This document shows positions 7,363 to 16,008 of a stretch of 51,963 nt of DNA, one piece after another. Numbering within the stretch: the first letter of the stretch is position 1; the number at the start of each line of letters is the position of its first letter. Location of the stretch: the NCBI GenBank assembly GCA_028289885.1, contig JAQGKX010000104.1, positions 1-51,963 on the forward strand, in the 5' to 3' direction. Under the pieces are notes generated by a model that was given only the letters and a program-made list of their open reading frames with translations, did not search any database and was not told the DNA's origin. The position numbers and the translations under genes are program-made. The stretch is from Sphingomonadales bacterium (GTDB taxonomy: Bacteria > Pseudomonadota > Alphaproteobacteria > Sphingomonadales > Sphingomonadaceae).

Positions 7363-8805
7363 ATGAGCCTTACGTTCTTCGGATTGACCATTGCTGCCGT
7401 AGGCATCGTCATCCTGTTTCGCGCCGGCGTGATGGAGATGTTGTTGCTGATGATGGCATGCTCCCTCTTCGGGGGCTCTGCGGCGATGACTTTGCCCGGC
7501 GGATCATCAATCCCGCCTTCGCAATTTGCCATCATCTTCGGCGTTGCGCGGATCCTGCTGCCGGGAAGCGGCTTGCTGAAACAGGCTGGAGAAGCGCTGC
7601 GCGCCAATATCTTTCTGGGCCTTTATTGCATGTACGGCGTTGTCGCGGCGGTGTTTGCGCCGATCGTTTTTCGCGACCAGATCTGGGTCCCGGCATTGCG
7701 TGCAGTGGGTAGGTGGCGATCCCTTTACGACACCGTCTTACTCGCGCCTTCTGCCCAGAACTTTACCGTGTCCTTCTATATGATAGGCTCGCTGATCGCG
7801 GGGCTGATCGCCTATGTCGCCATGCAAGGCAAAAATTCCCCCGACCGCTACGTCAAGATGGCCGTCGTTGTCGCATGGATCCACATCACGCTCGGCGTGC
7901 TCGCCGCTGCCTTGAAGGGAACGCCCTTCGACCTGTTCGTCGATTTCGTGCGGAACGGCAGTTACGCCCAGACCAATCAGACGGTGTACGGGATCGTCCG
8001 TATCACGGGCATCTTCACCGAGCCGTCCGCATATGCAGGCTTTGCGTTCGGATGGTTCGTGTTCCTGACCGAGTGCTGGCTCCGGGACGTCATGCCGCGG
8101 CGCACCGGCCCGGCGGCATTTGCAATGGGACTCATCCTGTTCTGTTCGACATCCTCGACGGCCTATGTCTCGCTGGGGACATATGCGCTCATGCTGGTCC
8201 TGCGCGGTCTCGTTTTGCCCCAGTATTTCCCGTTTCGTAAGCTACTCATCTTGGCTGCCGGGATGGTGCTGGTGATCGTCATCACGAGCGCGATGGCCTT
8301 CATTTTCCCTGCCGCAATCGATCTGGTCACCAAGATCCTGCGCTCGGCGACCATCGACAAACAGGACACCGATTCAGCTTTGCAACGGGCGTTCTGGGCC
8401 AAATCAGGCATCAGGGCTTTTATTGTATCCAATGGTATCGGCATCGGACCGGGGAGCTTCCGGTCGTCTAGCTTCGCCACGGCGATGTTGGGATCGGTCG
8501 GCATATTCGGATCGACCGTCCTGGTCTGTCATATCCTCAAGGCGCTGAAGCCGCTGCGCATATCAACCTATTGCGGACTGCGGGACGGCGGGAATTTCGG
8601 TCAGGAGGCGATGATCAGCGCGTCGGCGGCATGGGCTGCCATCGGGGTTCTGATACCTGCATCAATCGCCGCGCCGACCTGTGACCCGGGCCTGGAATTC
8701 GCCATCTTCGCTGCCGTCGCATTGGCGCTACGGTCCGGCAGTGTCGCGGTACCGATGGCGATGATGTCAACGGGTGGCCATGATCTTACGCCGGAGAAGA
8801 CCTGA
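7363..8805 (+). CDS. O-antigen ligase/Wzy-like EPS polymerase
   Basis: A 480-residue integral membrane protein with about ten or more hydrophobic segments (for example LTFFGLTIAAVGIVILF at the N-terminus) and a large hydrophilic loop around residues 190-230 containing VYGIVRITGIFTEPSAYAGF. That Glu-Pro-Ser loop is typical of the polymerases of sphingan and related EPS loci (SpsG/GelG-like), which link flipped repeat units in the periplasm. Wzy proteins are poorly conserved, so the call rests on topology, this loop and context with the flippase and tyrosine kinase. The region from residue 420 on is a further hydrophobic stretch. Confidence 0.7.
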   Translation: MSLTFFGLTIAAVGIVILFRAGVMEMLLLMMACSLFGGSAAMTLPGGSSIPPSQFAIIFGVARILLPGSGLLKQAGEALRANIFLGLYCMYGVVAAVFAPIVFRDQIWVPALRAVGRWRSLYDTVLLAPSAQNFTVSFYMIGSLIAGLIAYVAMQGKNSPDRYVKMAVVVAWIHITLGVLAAALKGTPFDLFVDFVRNGSYAQTNQTVYGIVRITGIFTEPSAYAGFAFGWFVFLTECWLRDVMPRRTGPAAFAMGLILFCSTSSTAYVSLGTYALMLVLRGLVLPQYFPFRKLLILAAGMVLVIVITSAMAFIFPAAIDLVTKILRSATIDKQDTDSALQRAFWAKSGIRAFIVSNGIGIGPGSFRSSSFATAMLGSVGIFGSTVLVCHILKALKPLRISTYCGLRDGGNFGQEAMISASAAWAAIGVLIPASIAAPTCDPGLEFAIFAAVALALRSGSVAVPMAMMSTGGHDLTPEKT

Positions 8806-8885
8806 GCGATGAGCCCCGACGGACTTGGCGGCAGGATGCATTGAAGTGAGCGCGAGATCTCACTCAGTCTCATTGAAGAGACGCT

Positions 8886-8960
8886 ATGAGGGACCTGTAC
8901 TGGCTGACGAAGGAGCAGTTGGCGTATTGCCCGAAAGCCACTGCACGCCCCCATCGATGA
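8886..8960 (+). mobile_element. IS5-family transposase, 24-residue N-terminal remnant
   Basis: The short frame reads MRDLYWLTKEQLAYCPKATA and ends after RPHR. It matches the start of IS5-type transposases (MSDLFWLTDEQMARLxPxFPKSHGKPR) but then hits a stop. No further part of the element follows. It lies between the polymerase and the flippase and marks another old insertion inside the EPS locus. Confidence 0.45.
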
Positions 8961-9071
8961 CTGACGGGTTGAGCGCTCGCTGAGACTTGTCAGCGTCTCA
9001 TCGGTCGACAGTTAGCAATTTAGAGCCGCCCGGTTTTCGGGGGAGCTGATCGGCCATCGCCAAGTTGCGAT

Positions 9072-9085
9072 TGGCACCGGTGCCA
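9072..9085. promoter_or_regulatory. 14-base perfect palindrome upstream of the flippase
   Basis: TGGCACCGGTGCCA is a perfect 14-base palindrome about 170 bases before the flippase start. Sites of this size and symmetry often bind dimeric regulators of the LuxR, LacI or TetR type. No matching regulator lies in the immediate neighbourhood, so binding is inference only. Confidence 0.3.
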
Positions 9086-9254
9086 GATGAGTGGCGCCGT
9101 TGGTCGGCGAGAAGACATCGCTTTCAATGGATTGGCAAACCAGCGGCGCGGCTGCGGGATTTTGACAAAGGCAGGATTCTGCCACAGGCAATCGTCTTGC
9201 GGTGTTCTGCCATATCGCTTCGGCGTTCTGCGTTCGGCAAGGGAAATGAGGCTC

Positions 9255-11060
9255 ATGAAAGCCAAGCGATTGCCGCAGAACATTGCTCGCCGGACGGCCG
9301 CGGGCGCGGCGTGGCTGATCGGCGCGAGGCTGGGCGCGAAGCTGATAGATCTTGTCACCTTGCTCATCCTCGCCCGCCTGCTCCAGCCCACCGAGTTCGG
9401 CCTGGTCGCCGTCGCGATGACGCTCATTCTCATTATCGAAGCCGTGTTCGAGCTACCCGTCAATCAGGTCCTGGTCCGGCTGCCAGACCCATCCTCCAGC
9501 ATGTTCGATACGGCCTTTACCTTAGGTGCCTTGCGGGGCCTCGTCCTTGCGCTGCTGTTGAGCGCGATTGCGGTGCCTTTCTCCGTTTTCTACCACAATC
9601 CTGACTTCGTCATGTTGCTCGGCTTTCTTGGCGTCGCACCGATCGCCCGAGGCTTGCTCAGTCCGCATCTCGCGACCTACGCGCGGAATTTCGACTTCCG
9701 ACGCGACTTCATCATAGAATTGTCGGGAAAGGTCCTGGCATTCGTATCGTCGGTGGCCGTCGCCTATCATCTGCACAATCACTGGGCGCTGGTCGTCGGC
9801 ATCGTCGCATCCCCGGTCGGCATGCTTGTCGCTTCCTATATCGCGGCACCCTACCGGCCACGCCTTTCGTTCCAGGGCTGGCGCGTCTTCGCGGGCTTCC
9901 TCGGGTGGACCACCGCCTCGCAACTGGTGAGCGCCATCAACTGGCAATGCGACCGCCTTCTTTTGGGACGCTTCGTGTCGTTGCACCGGCTCGGCCAGTT
10001 CTCGCTCGCCAACGATCTGGCATATTTGCCAGAACAGGCGCTCATAAAGCCGATCATGCGGCCGTTGATGGTGGCATTTTCGCACGTCAGAGACGATCCC
10101 GCGCGTTTAGCTGAGGCATATACCAAGGCTGTAACGGCGGTGTTCGCGCTGGGCCTCCCGATCATGACGGGTCTCAGCCTGCTGGCGGACCCCGCGGTCC
10201 GACTGATGCTCGGCGGCAAATGGCTGGAAGCGGTGCCGATCCTCCAATGGCTGGCCCTGTCGCTGATACCGGCCTTGTTCGTGTCCCCTCTGATCCCGCT
10301 GACGATGGCGCTTAACCGCACGGACGTCTTCCTGCGCTTCAGCACGTGGGAACTGGTCGTGAGGCTGCCCGTGATGGTCCTGGGCGTATCGCTGCTGGGC
10401 GTACAGGGTGTAATCGGCGCCCGCATGGCGACGGCGCTGGTGACTGCGCTCGTCGGAATGCTGTACGTGCAGCGACTGATCGGCATCCCGCTAATCCGCC
10501 AGCTGGCGAGTTCCTGGCGGGTCGTCGTCAGCGGCCTTGTGATGGGGGCGGTCGTAGTTCCGCTGCGGATCTGGCTGGTCGATGCCGATGGCCTAATACT
10601 GATACTGAAGCTGGGAACCGTCGCGGCCGCCGGCTTCAGTGGGTATGTCGCCGCCATGGTCGGCCTATGCACCCTGGGCGGTGGCGAATTCGAAGCCGGC
10701 TTGGTCGCGCAGGCGCGCGCGCGCTTGCAGCGCCCCGGCCCACCGCGCAAGAATCTCGTCTATCTGATCCTCGGCACGCCCCAATGGACTCAATGGCAGG
10801 CCGACGGGGACTTCGTCGTGCGACCGTATACGCACATGCTTGCCGCGGCTGACCAGATCAGTGCCGTGGCCCGCCAGCATTTCGTCGGTGAACGCAACCT
10901 CATGTTGATCGAAATCGATCTGAGGGTTCTGGGGAACAGCGCCGCGTGGGAGCACGAGAGCCATTGTTACCGGTCGCCGGACAGCAACAGCTCGATCCCG
11001 CTCGCCGCAGTTACCCAGGCTCGGTCGATCGACGATTTCAAATCTGAAGGGACCGGGTGA
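9255..11060 (+). CDS. PST-family flippase (Wzx) with C-terminal DUF952-like domain
   Basis: Residues 1 to about 490 form a polysaccharide transporter with some 12 to 14 helices, clearly paralogous to the flippase at 18819 (shared FGWTT-like and NWQCDRLLLGRFV, LANDL, PEQALIKPI, RPL blocks). It would flip the lipid-linked repeat unit. From about residue 498 an additional 100 residues follow (NLVYLILGTPQWTQW, QISAVARQHFVGERNLMLIE, IDLRVLG, IPLAAVTQARSI) that match the layout of the small DUF952 domain, absent from the paralogue. The frame is open throughout. ATG 9246 or 9255 are both possible; GAGG sits just before the latter. Regulation unknown. Confidence 0.75.
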   Translation: MKAKRLPQNIARRTAAGAAWLIGARLGAKLIDLVTLLILARLLQPTEFGLVAVAMTLILIIEAVFELPVNQVLVRLPDPSSSMFDTAFTLGALRGLVLALLLSAIAVPFSVFYHNPDFVMLLGFLGVAPIARGLLSPHLATYARNFDFRRDFIIELSGKVLAFVSSVAVAYHLHNHWALVVGIVASPVGMLVASYIAAPYRPRLSFQGWRVFAGFLGWTTASQLVSAINWQCDRLLLGRFVSLHRLGQFSLANDLAYLPEQALIKPIMRPLMVAFSHVRDDPARLAEAYTKAVTAVFALGLPIMTGLSLLADPAVRLMLGGKWLEAVPILQWLALSLIPALFVSPLIPLTMALNRTDVFLRFSTWELVVRLPVMVLGVSLLGVQGVIGARMATALVTALVGMLYVQRLIGIPLIRQLASSWRVVVSGLVMGAVVVPLRIWLVDADGLILILKLGTVAAAGFSGYVAAMVGLCTLGGGEFEAGLVAQARARLQRPGPPRKNLVYLILGTPQWTQWQADGDFVVRPYTHMLAAADQISAVARQHFVGERNLMLIEIDLRVLGNSAAWEHESHCYRSPDSNSSIPLAAVTQARSIDDFKSEGTG

Positions 11061-11098
11061 TCGCCCCGGACGACCGGCTATCGCCCGACGATCACCCA
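11056..11098. terminator. Stem-loop between converging ends of flippase and GNAT remnant
   Basis: GGGTGATCG (11056-11064) and CGATCACCC (11090-11098) form a perfect 9-base-pair stem with a 25-base loop, overlapping the flippase stop codon. It lies where rightward and leftward transcripts meet. There is no T-run, so intrinsic termination is uncertain. Confidence 0.4.
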
Positions 11099-11340
11099 GC
11101 GCCTGCCTGCCTTGAGCCCGATTGCGGACAGGGCGCTACTCTTATCGGCACCGGTAATGATACCAATCCTGTTCGCCTTGAATTGTCGGACGACCAATGC
11201 GCAGAGTAGCCTTTGCACCACGGCGGCGCCTCGGTGCCGCAGTCGAATGAAGTTGCCGAGTATGATTAGCATGTCTTGCGGACCGTCACGCGCGATGGAA
11301 CCGACCGGTACCCCGTCGATCAGGCGGTTCAGCAGTACTG
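11078..11340 (-). pseudogene. GNAT-type acetyltransferase, C-terminal fragment
   Basis: The minus frame ending at 11078 contains ILGNFIRLRHRGAAVVQRLL, resembling the acetyl-CoA-binding RGxGxGxxLL motif, and IGIITGADKSSALSAIGLKAG, resembling the later DNxxAxxxYxKxGF motif. The glycines of the first motif are partly replaced. The N-terminal half is missing and the upstream part overlaps the end of the GT4 gene in another frame, so it is most likely the relic of a sugar or lipid N-acyltransferase. Confidence 0.4.
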
Positions 11341-12476
11341 CGGACCCATGATGTCGCCGATGGCATAGATGCCCGTCCAACTTCCAGTTCCCGCAGCACG
11401 GTGCTCAGGATGATCTCGGCTTGATTGCGCCACGTGAACAGCGCCGCGCGCATTTGGCCGCGGATGGCGAGATCGGAGGCGAGGCTCGGATCGTCGACGA
11501 TCCTGAGGGCCGCGGCGACTATGGACCCGACATCATGTGGGTCGCAAAACAAGGCAGCATCGCCGCAGCGTTCGTGCATCACTGGCAGGTCCGACACCAC
11601 CACCGGGCAACCGAAGGTCATCGCCTCGCTGGGAGGCAGGCCGGATGCCTCGTAGAAGGATGGGTAGAGCAGGAAGGCTGCACCGCGATAGAGATCGATC
11701 AGCGCATTGTTATCGACATAGCCAAGATAGTGGATGCGCGCACGCGCCACATCGCTTGCCTGGCTTAGCATGGCCAAGGCCATCGGGCTCGGCGTGCCGA
11801 CGAATCGGAATTCGACGCCTCGTTCGGCCAGCGCCAGGGCGGTGCGAAAGGCGCCGAGAAAGTTCTTGCGATCGGTGAAGCCACCGACCGACAGTCCGAA
11901 CCCCCGCTTCGGCCGGGCGACAGGGGGGCCGGGATCAGCGTCCTCGATCCAACTACCGTTGGGTGCTGTGACAATCGCATTGCGCAACCAGGGGTTGCCA
12001 CGACCGATCTCAGCCGCTTCGGTAGCGGACACAGTCAACAGGGGACGGGCGCGGGCGAGGATGACCCGGTCCATCAGCGCGTGGAAAGCCCGGTAGCTGA
12101 GACTGTAATCGCGTGGGAACAGCCGGTAGGACTGATCGTGGATCATCACCGCAATCGACCGGCTGCAAAGCAAACTGGCGATCGGTGCCGCATTGCCGAG
12201 CGAGATCAGCGCGCCTCTTCCGACCCGCCGCGCCAGCGCGACCTGTTCCCACCGATAGCCGCTGCCTCCGGCAAGATGCTCGGTGCCTATCGCGCGCAGC
12301 CCCAATGATGCGAAGTCGGCCCCCTGTGGAGCGACCAGCCGTAGCGTCAGGCCGGGAAAGCGCCCTTCCGCCAACAGTCGGTCGGCGGCCAAGGTGAACT
12401 CCCGTGACACGCGCTGCACCCCCGTCGCCCGCTGGACGAGGAAGCGGGCGTTTATCAATACTTCATGCGTCGCCAT
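11286..12476 (-). CDS. Family 4 glycosyltransferase
   Basis: A 396-residue GT-B enzyme. The N-terminal acceptor domain contains FLVQRATGVQRVSREF, a common start in EPS transferases, and the C-terminal domain carries LSVGGFTDRKNF and YPSFYEASGLPPSEAMTFG, the EX7E donor-site motif. The C-terminal 25 residues (after LRELEVGR) look unrelated and run over the GNAT remnant, suggesting that the natural end was altered by a rearrangement. ATG 12476 starts the conserved part; another ATG lies at 12512. Neither has a clear ribosome site, and both lie in an 18-base inverted repeat. It follows the GT4 at 12553 and is probably cotranscribed with it. Confidence 0.8.
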   Translation of the reverse strand: MATHEVLINARFLVQRATGVQRVSREFTLAADRLLAEGRFPGLTLRLVAPQGADFASLGLRAIGTEHLAGGSGYRWEQVALARRVGRGALISLGNAAPIASLLCSRSIAVMIHDQSYRLFPRDYSLSYRAFHALMDRVILARARPLLTVSATEAAEIGRGNPWLRNAIVTAPNGSWIEDADPGPPVARPKRGFGLSVGGFTDRKNFLGAFRTALALAERGVEFRFVGTPSPMALAMLSQASDVARARIHYLGYVDNNALIDLYRGAAFLLYPSFYEASGLPPSEAMTFGCPVVVSDLPVMHERCGDAALFCDPHDVGSIVAAALRIVDDPSLASDLAIRGQMRAALFTWRNQAEIILSTVLRELEVGRASMPSATSWVRSTAEPPDRRGTGRFHRA

Positions 12477-12523
12477 GTCAGTGCAGCGTTCTATGCAGTG
12501 GAGCGCTGACATGGCGACGCATG
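12464..12523. repeat. 18-base perfect inverted repeat around the GT4 start codon
   Basis: CATGCGTCGCCATGTCAG at 12464-12481 is repeated exactly in inverse orientation at 12506-12523, with 24 bases between. The left arm contains the GT4 start codon at 12476 and the right arm contains the alternative ATG at 12512. In RNA the two arms would form a very stable hairpin that hides the start codon. Confidence 0.8.
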
Positions 12524-12552
12524 CAGTGATGGTGCGGGAGGGCGGCGTGCAT

Positions 12553-13638
12553 CTAGACGTTCACCGCTCGAAGTATGCCCTCGTCGAAATGCTCGGGCGC
12601 GAAACGCGACGCAAGCTGCACCGCGACCCGGGGGTCGAACTCAGGCAACCAGGCCTCCATCCGTTCGATGCCCTCAATGACCCCTTCGGGTGTCTGCGCA
12701 TCGAAGAACAGCCCGCTTTCATTTGGGACGATACTGTCACGCACGCCACCCCGACCGTAGGCCAGCACTGGTCGCCCCGATGCCATCGCCTCGACCGGCA
12801 CGATGCCGAAATCCTCTTCAGCGGTGAAGACCAGCGCGCGTGCCTGCGCATAGGCAGCCCGCAGTCCGGCGAAGTCGAGCCGATCGACAATCGTGATGTT
12901 GGATTTGGCACGCTTGCGCAGTCCGGCGCTCATGGGGCCCTCGCCGACCATCAACAGGGGAAGGCCGAGCCGGTTGAAGGCCTCTAGCGCGATGTCGGCG
13001 CGCTTGTAGGGGGTCATCTGGCCGACCCAGAGATAGCGCTGCTCTACGTTCGCGGACGGCCTGAACAGGCCGACTTCGACGGGCGGATGGACGACCTCGG
13101 CATCGCGATTCCAGACCCGCTTGATCCGCTGGCGAATGAAATTTGAATTGGCGAGGTGCGTATCGACCCGCGCGGCAGAAGCGACGTCCCACATCCGCAA
13201 CTTGTGAAACATCCACGGCATCGCCAGCCGCGAAATGGGCCCGGCCGAACTGCGGTAATCATGGTAATGATCCCACAGGTACCGCATCGGTGAGTGGACG
13301 TAGCAGATGTGGAGCGCATCAGGTGCTGCGATTACGCCTTTGGCCGGCCCAGATTCGCTGCTGATAACCAGATCGTAGCCCCGCAGGTCGAGTTCCTCCA
13401 ACGCCATCGGCATCAGCGGCAGGTACTTTTGATAGTGGCGGGCGGCACCCGGCAGCCTCTGGATGAAGCTGGTGTGGACCGTGCGCGAACGGATGGTTTG
13501 CGACATGGCCTCGGGGACGTAGACGTGCGTGAACAGGTCCGCTTCGGGGAACAGTTTGAGCAGCCTCTCCAATACGCGTTCGCCCCCGCGCATGCCCACT
13601 AGCCAATAATGGATGATTGCCACCCGTCGCGCCATCAT
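12553..13638 (-). CDS. Family 4 glycosyltransferase (WbaZ/mannosyltransferase-like)
   Basis: A 361-residue GT-B enzyme starting MMARRVAIIHYWLVGMRGGE, the typical opening of the WbaZ-like mannosyltransferase group. ICYVHSPMRYLWDHYHDY and LWVGQMTPYKRADIALEAF are characteristic acceptor- and donor-domain segments, and EEDFGIVPVEAMASGRP is the EX7E motif. An AGGGA ribosome site lies 6 bases before the ATG. It is the first gene downstream of the tyrosine kinase on the minus strand, 93 bases away, and likely adds one sugar of the EPS repeat unit. A mannose or glucose donor is plausible but unproven. Confidence 0.85.
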   Translation of the reverse strand: MMARRVAIIHYWLVGMRGGERVLERLLKLFPEADLFTHVYVPEAMSQTIRSRTVHTSFIQRLPGAARHYQKYLPLMPMALEELDLRGYDLVISSESGPAKGVIAAPDALHICYVHSPMRYLWDHYHDYRSSAGPISRLAMPWMFHKLRMWDVASAARVDTHLANSNFIRQRIKRVWNRDAEVVHPPVEVGLFRPSANVEQRYLWVGQMTPYKRADIALEAFNRLGLPLLMVGEGPMSAGLRKRAKSNITIVDRLDFAGLRAAYAQARALVFTAEEDFGIVPVEAMASGRPVLAYGRGGVRDSIVPNESGLFFDAQTPEGVIEGIERMEAWLPEFDPRVAVQLASRFAPEHFDEGILRAVNV

Positions 13639-13731
13639 GCATTATCCCTTTTTAGAATAGCCGTTATGATAGCCCGTCGATGCGGACCGCAGCTACGGGC
13701 CATGTGGTCACCGTATGGCTTATGACCCCGC

Positions 13732-15972
13732 TCAAGCGTAATAATGCCGGTACTTCTTGTAGTAGGACGTCCCGTCGCCATGGCCGAACTTGGCCTGTTT
13801 GCGGACATCGACCAGTGTCAGCACGACACCGGCGATCGGAACGTAGCGATGCGGCAGCATGCGCAGCGCGGCGCGGATGGCATGGTCAGCCGTGCTGCGC
13901 CAGCGCGCCACCAACACGATTGCATCGACCTTCATCGCCAGTGAGCGCGTGTCGGCAATCGGCAGGATCGGCGCCGCGTCGAACACGATCAGGTCGAACC
14001 GCTCGCGCAACGCCACGATTAGAGCATCCATTTCCATGCCAATGAGCAGATTGCCGACATCGCGCGCCGTCTCCCTGATAGGCAGGATGTAAGCGTTGCT
14101 CTCCTGGTCGTGGATCAACGCCGCATCCAGCTCGGCCTCCCCGCGCAGGACCTCTATTAGCCCCGGGCGGTCGTCGGCATGACGGATCAGTCGGCTGACG
14201 CCATGCTGCCGGACATCGACATCGACCAGAACGACCCGCTCGCCGCCCAAGGCACTCATCCGCGCGAGGCAGATAGCGGTCGTCGTCTTGCCCTCGCGGG
14301 GCAGGGCGGAGGTTATCATGAGAGCTTGGCGACGCCCATCGACGGCATAGTTGATCGATGCCCGCAAGCTGCGGAACGCCTCGGCGAAGCCCGAGCCCGG
14401 ATCGTCCAGAATGGACTGAATCGGCGGGCCTCCGCGCGGTACGACGCTTTTGAGCAACGGGATGCTGCCGAGGCAGCGGGTGCGCAGCCGTTGCTCGACG
14501 TCGAGCTCGGTCGTGAAACCCGAAAACATCATCTCGGCGATGAAGGCAGAGGCGATGCTCAGGCCCGCACCTATCACCAGGGCGAGGATCAGGTTCAGCG
14601 CTACGCGCGGACTGGTCGGCGCCATCGGGAGATCGGCATAGGAAATGACCCGCGATTCGGGTCGCTCTGTGCCCTCTTCGGCGCCGGTCTGCTTATAGCG
14701 CGCCAGATAGCTGTCGTAGAGCTGCTGCGACGCTTCCGCGCGGCGGGTCAGATCGTCAAGGCCCACCATCGCCTTGTTGTTCGTCACAAGCTGCGCGCGG
14801 GCTCCGCCCAAAGTGCCCTGGATCGAGGCCAGTCGCTCGCCCGACACCCGCGCTTTAGCCTCAAGGTTCGAGATCACGCGATTAATCTCCGCCGATATCT
14901 GCGCATCCACGTCGGCCAGTTCGCTCTTCGCCTTCTGCACGTCCGGGTAGAGCGAGCCATAGCGCGCTTCCAGGCTCGCAAGTCGCGCGCTGACGATGGC
15001 GCGCTGTCCCCGCAGGCCGCTGACAACCGAAGAGTTCAGCGCCTCGCCGACGTCGTCGCCCTTTGACCCGTTGCGCAGCTGCGCCCGTGCGGTCGATAGG
15101 CGCGCCTGATCCTCGACGGCCTGCGCGCGCGCCGCGGCGACCTGCTGATTGAAACTGGAGATTTCCTGCTCGGTTAGCGATGCACCCGACGTGCTCAGCA
15201 GGTTGTTGGCGATCCGGTATTGCTGGACGCGGGCCGTATCGGCCTGCGCCTGATTGCGCAGCTCTTCCAGCCGCTTCGACAGGAAAGTCAGCGCCTCGCT
15301 GTTGGTCTCGCGCTTCCGATTTAGATACAGGTTGGTGTATTGGACCGCATATTCGTTCGCGATCCGCTGAGCGTCCTCGGGCTGGGCCGAGGTCATCGAA
15401 ATGTTGAAGGTATAGGTCGACCCGACCCGCATGATGTTCAGCCCGGACAGGAGCTGGTCAACGACTGAACGACGCACGGCGTCGGGCGACATTTTGACCG
15501 GCGGCTTGGACGCCAGCAGTCCTATCGATTCGCCGATGCGGCGCAAACGTCCGCCCTGCCTGCTTCCGTTGGGATTGAAACGCGGATCGAGGTCGAGCTT
15601 GAGTGCCCGGGCGACGGTCGAAGCGAGTTCGCGGGAGCGCAGCACCTCGACCTCGGTATCCGCCAAGTCCTGTGACTGTGGTGCCTTCGTCTCGCCGCTT
15701 TCACCCGGCGGAACGCGGCTCTCGGTTGTGACCAGTGCAATCTGAGAATACGCCGTATAGCGCGGTGTCTGCAGCGCAGTGAAGGCGATCGCGAGCGCCA
15801 TCACCGTCGCCAGGACGCCCAGGATCAAACCGCGACGGCGCTGCAACGTGACGAGCAGCGAACGCAGATCGAGCCGATCTTCGGTCGGCTGCATCTCAGG
15901 TTCGGCCTTGACGGGCAGCAAACGCTGCACCTCGATTTCTCTGCCGCCACGGGCCTCGATTGCGTTGCTCAA
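13732..15972 (-). CDS. Wzc/GumC-type polysaccharide co-polymerase with tyrosine autokinase
   Basis: A 746-residue fusion of a Wzz-type chain-length domain and a bacterial tyrosine kinase. Helix 1 (LILGVLATVMALAIAFTAL, near residue 50) and helix 2 (near residue 475) flank a periplasmic coiled-coil region. The cytoplasmic part has Walker A PREGKTTTA (about 555), Walker A' VVLVDVDVRQHG (about 580) and Walker B LIVFDAAP (about 660), and ends in a tyrosine cluster SYYKKYRHYYA. Cycling phosphorylation would control EPS chain length and export with the Wza-like protein at 17702. In gellan loci these two parts are separate genes. The start is a TTG with AGGA about 10 bases before it. Confidence 0.88.
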   Translation of the reverse strand: MSNAIEARGGREIEVQRLLPVKAEPEMQPTEDRLDLRSLLVTLQRRRGLILGVLATVMALAIAFTALQTPRYTAYSQIALVTTESRVPPGESGETKAPQSQDLADTEVEVLRSRELASTVARALKLDLDPRFNPNGSRQGGRLRRIGESIGLLASKPPVKMSPDAVRRSVVDQLLSGLNIMRVGSTYTFNISMTSAQPEDAQRIANEYAVQYTNLYLNRKRETNSEALTFLSKRLEELRNQAQADTARVQQYRIANNLLSTSGASLTEQEISSFNQQVAAARAQAVEDQARLSTARAQLRNGSKGDDVGEALNSSVVSGLRGQRAIVSARLASLEARYGSLYPDVQKAKSELADVDAQISAEINRVISNLEAKARVSGERLASIQGTLGGARAQLVTNNKAMVGLDDLTRRAEASQQLYDSYLARYKQTGAEEGTERPESRVISYADLPMAPTSPRVALNLILALVIGAGLSIASAFIAEMMFSGFTTELDVEQRLRTRCLGSIPLLKSVVPRGGPPIQSILDDPGSGFAEAFRSLRASINYAVDGRRQALMITSALPREGKTTTAICLARMSALGGERVVLVDVDVRQHGVSRLIRHADDRPGLIEVLRGEAELDAALIHDQESNAYILPIRETARDVGNLLIGMEMDALIVALRERFDLIVFDAAPILPIADTRSLAMKVDAIVLVARWRSTADHAIRAALRMLPHRYVPIAGVVLTLVDVRKQAKFGHGDGTSYYKKYRHYYA

Positions 15973-16008
15973 TTTGCTTTCATCCTGTTCCGCACTGATC
16001 TCATCCTA

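Noticed and set aside
9851-10750. 299-residue minus-strand open frame, and the 187-residue one at 9522-10085
   Set aside because: Both are antisense to the flippase, which is supported by its paralogue.
14179-15066. 295-residue plus-strand open frame
   Set aside because: Antisense to the tyrosine autokinase, whose Walker motifs are intact.
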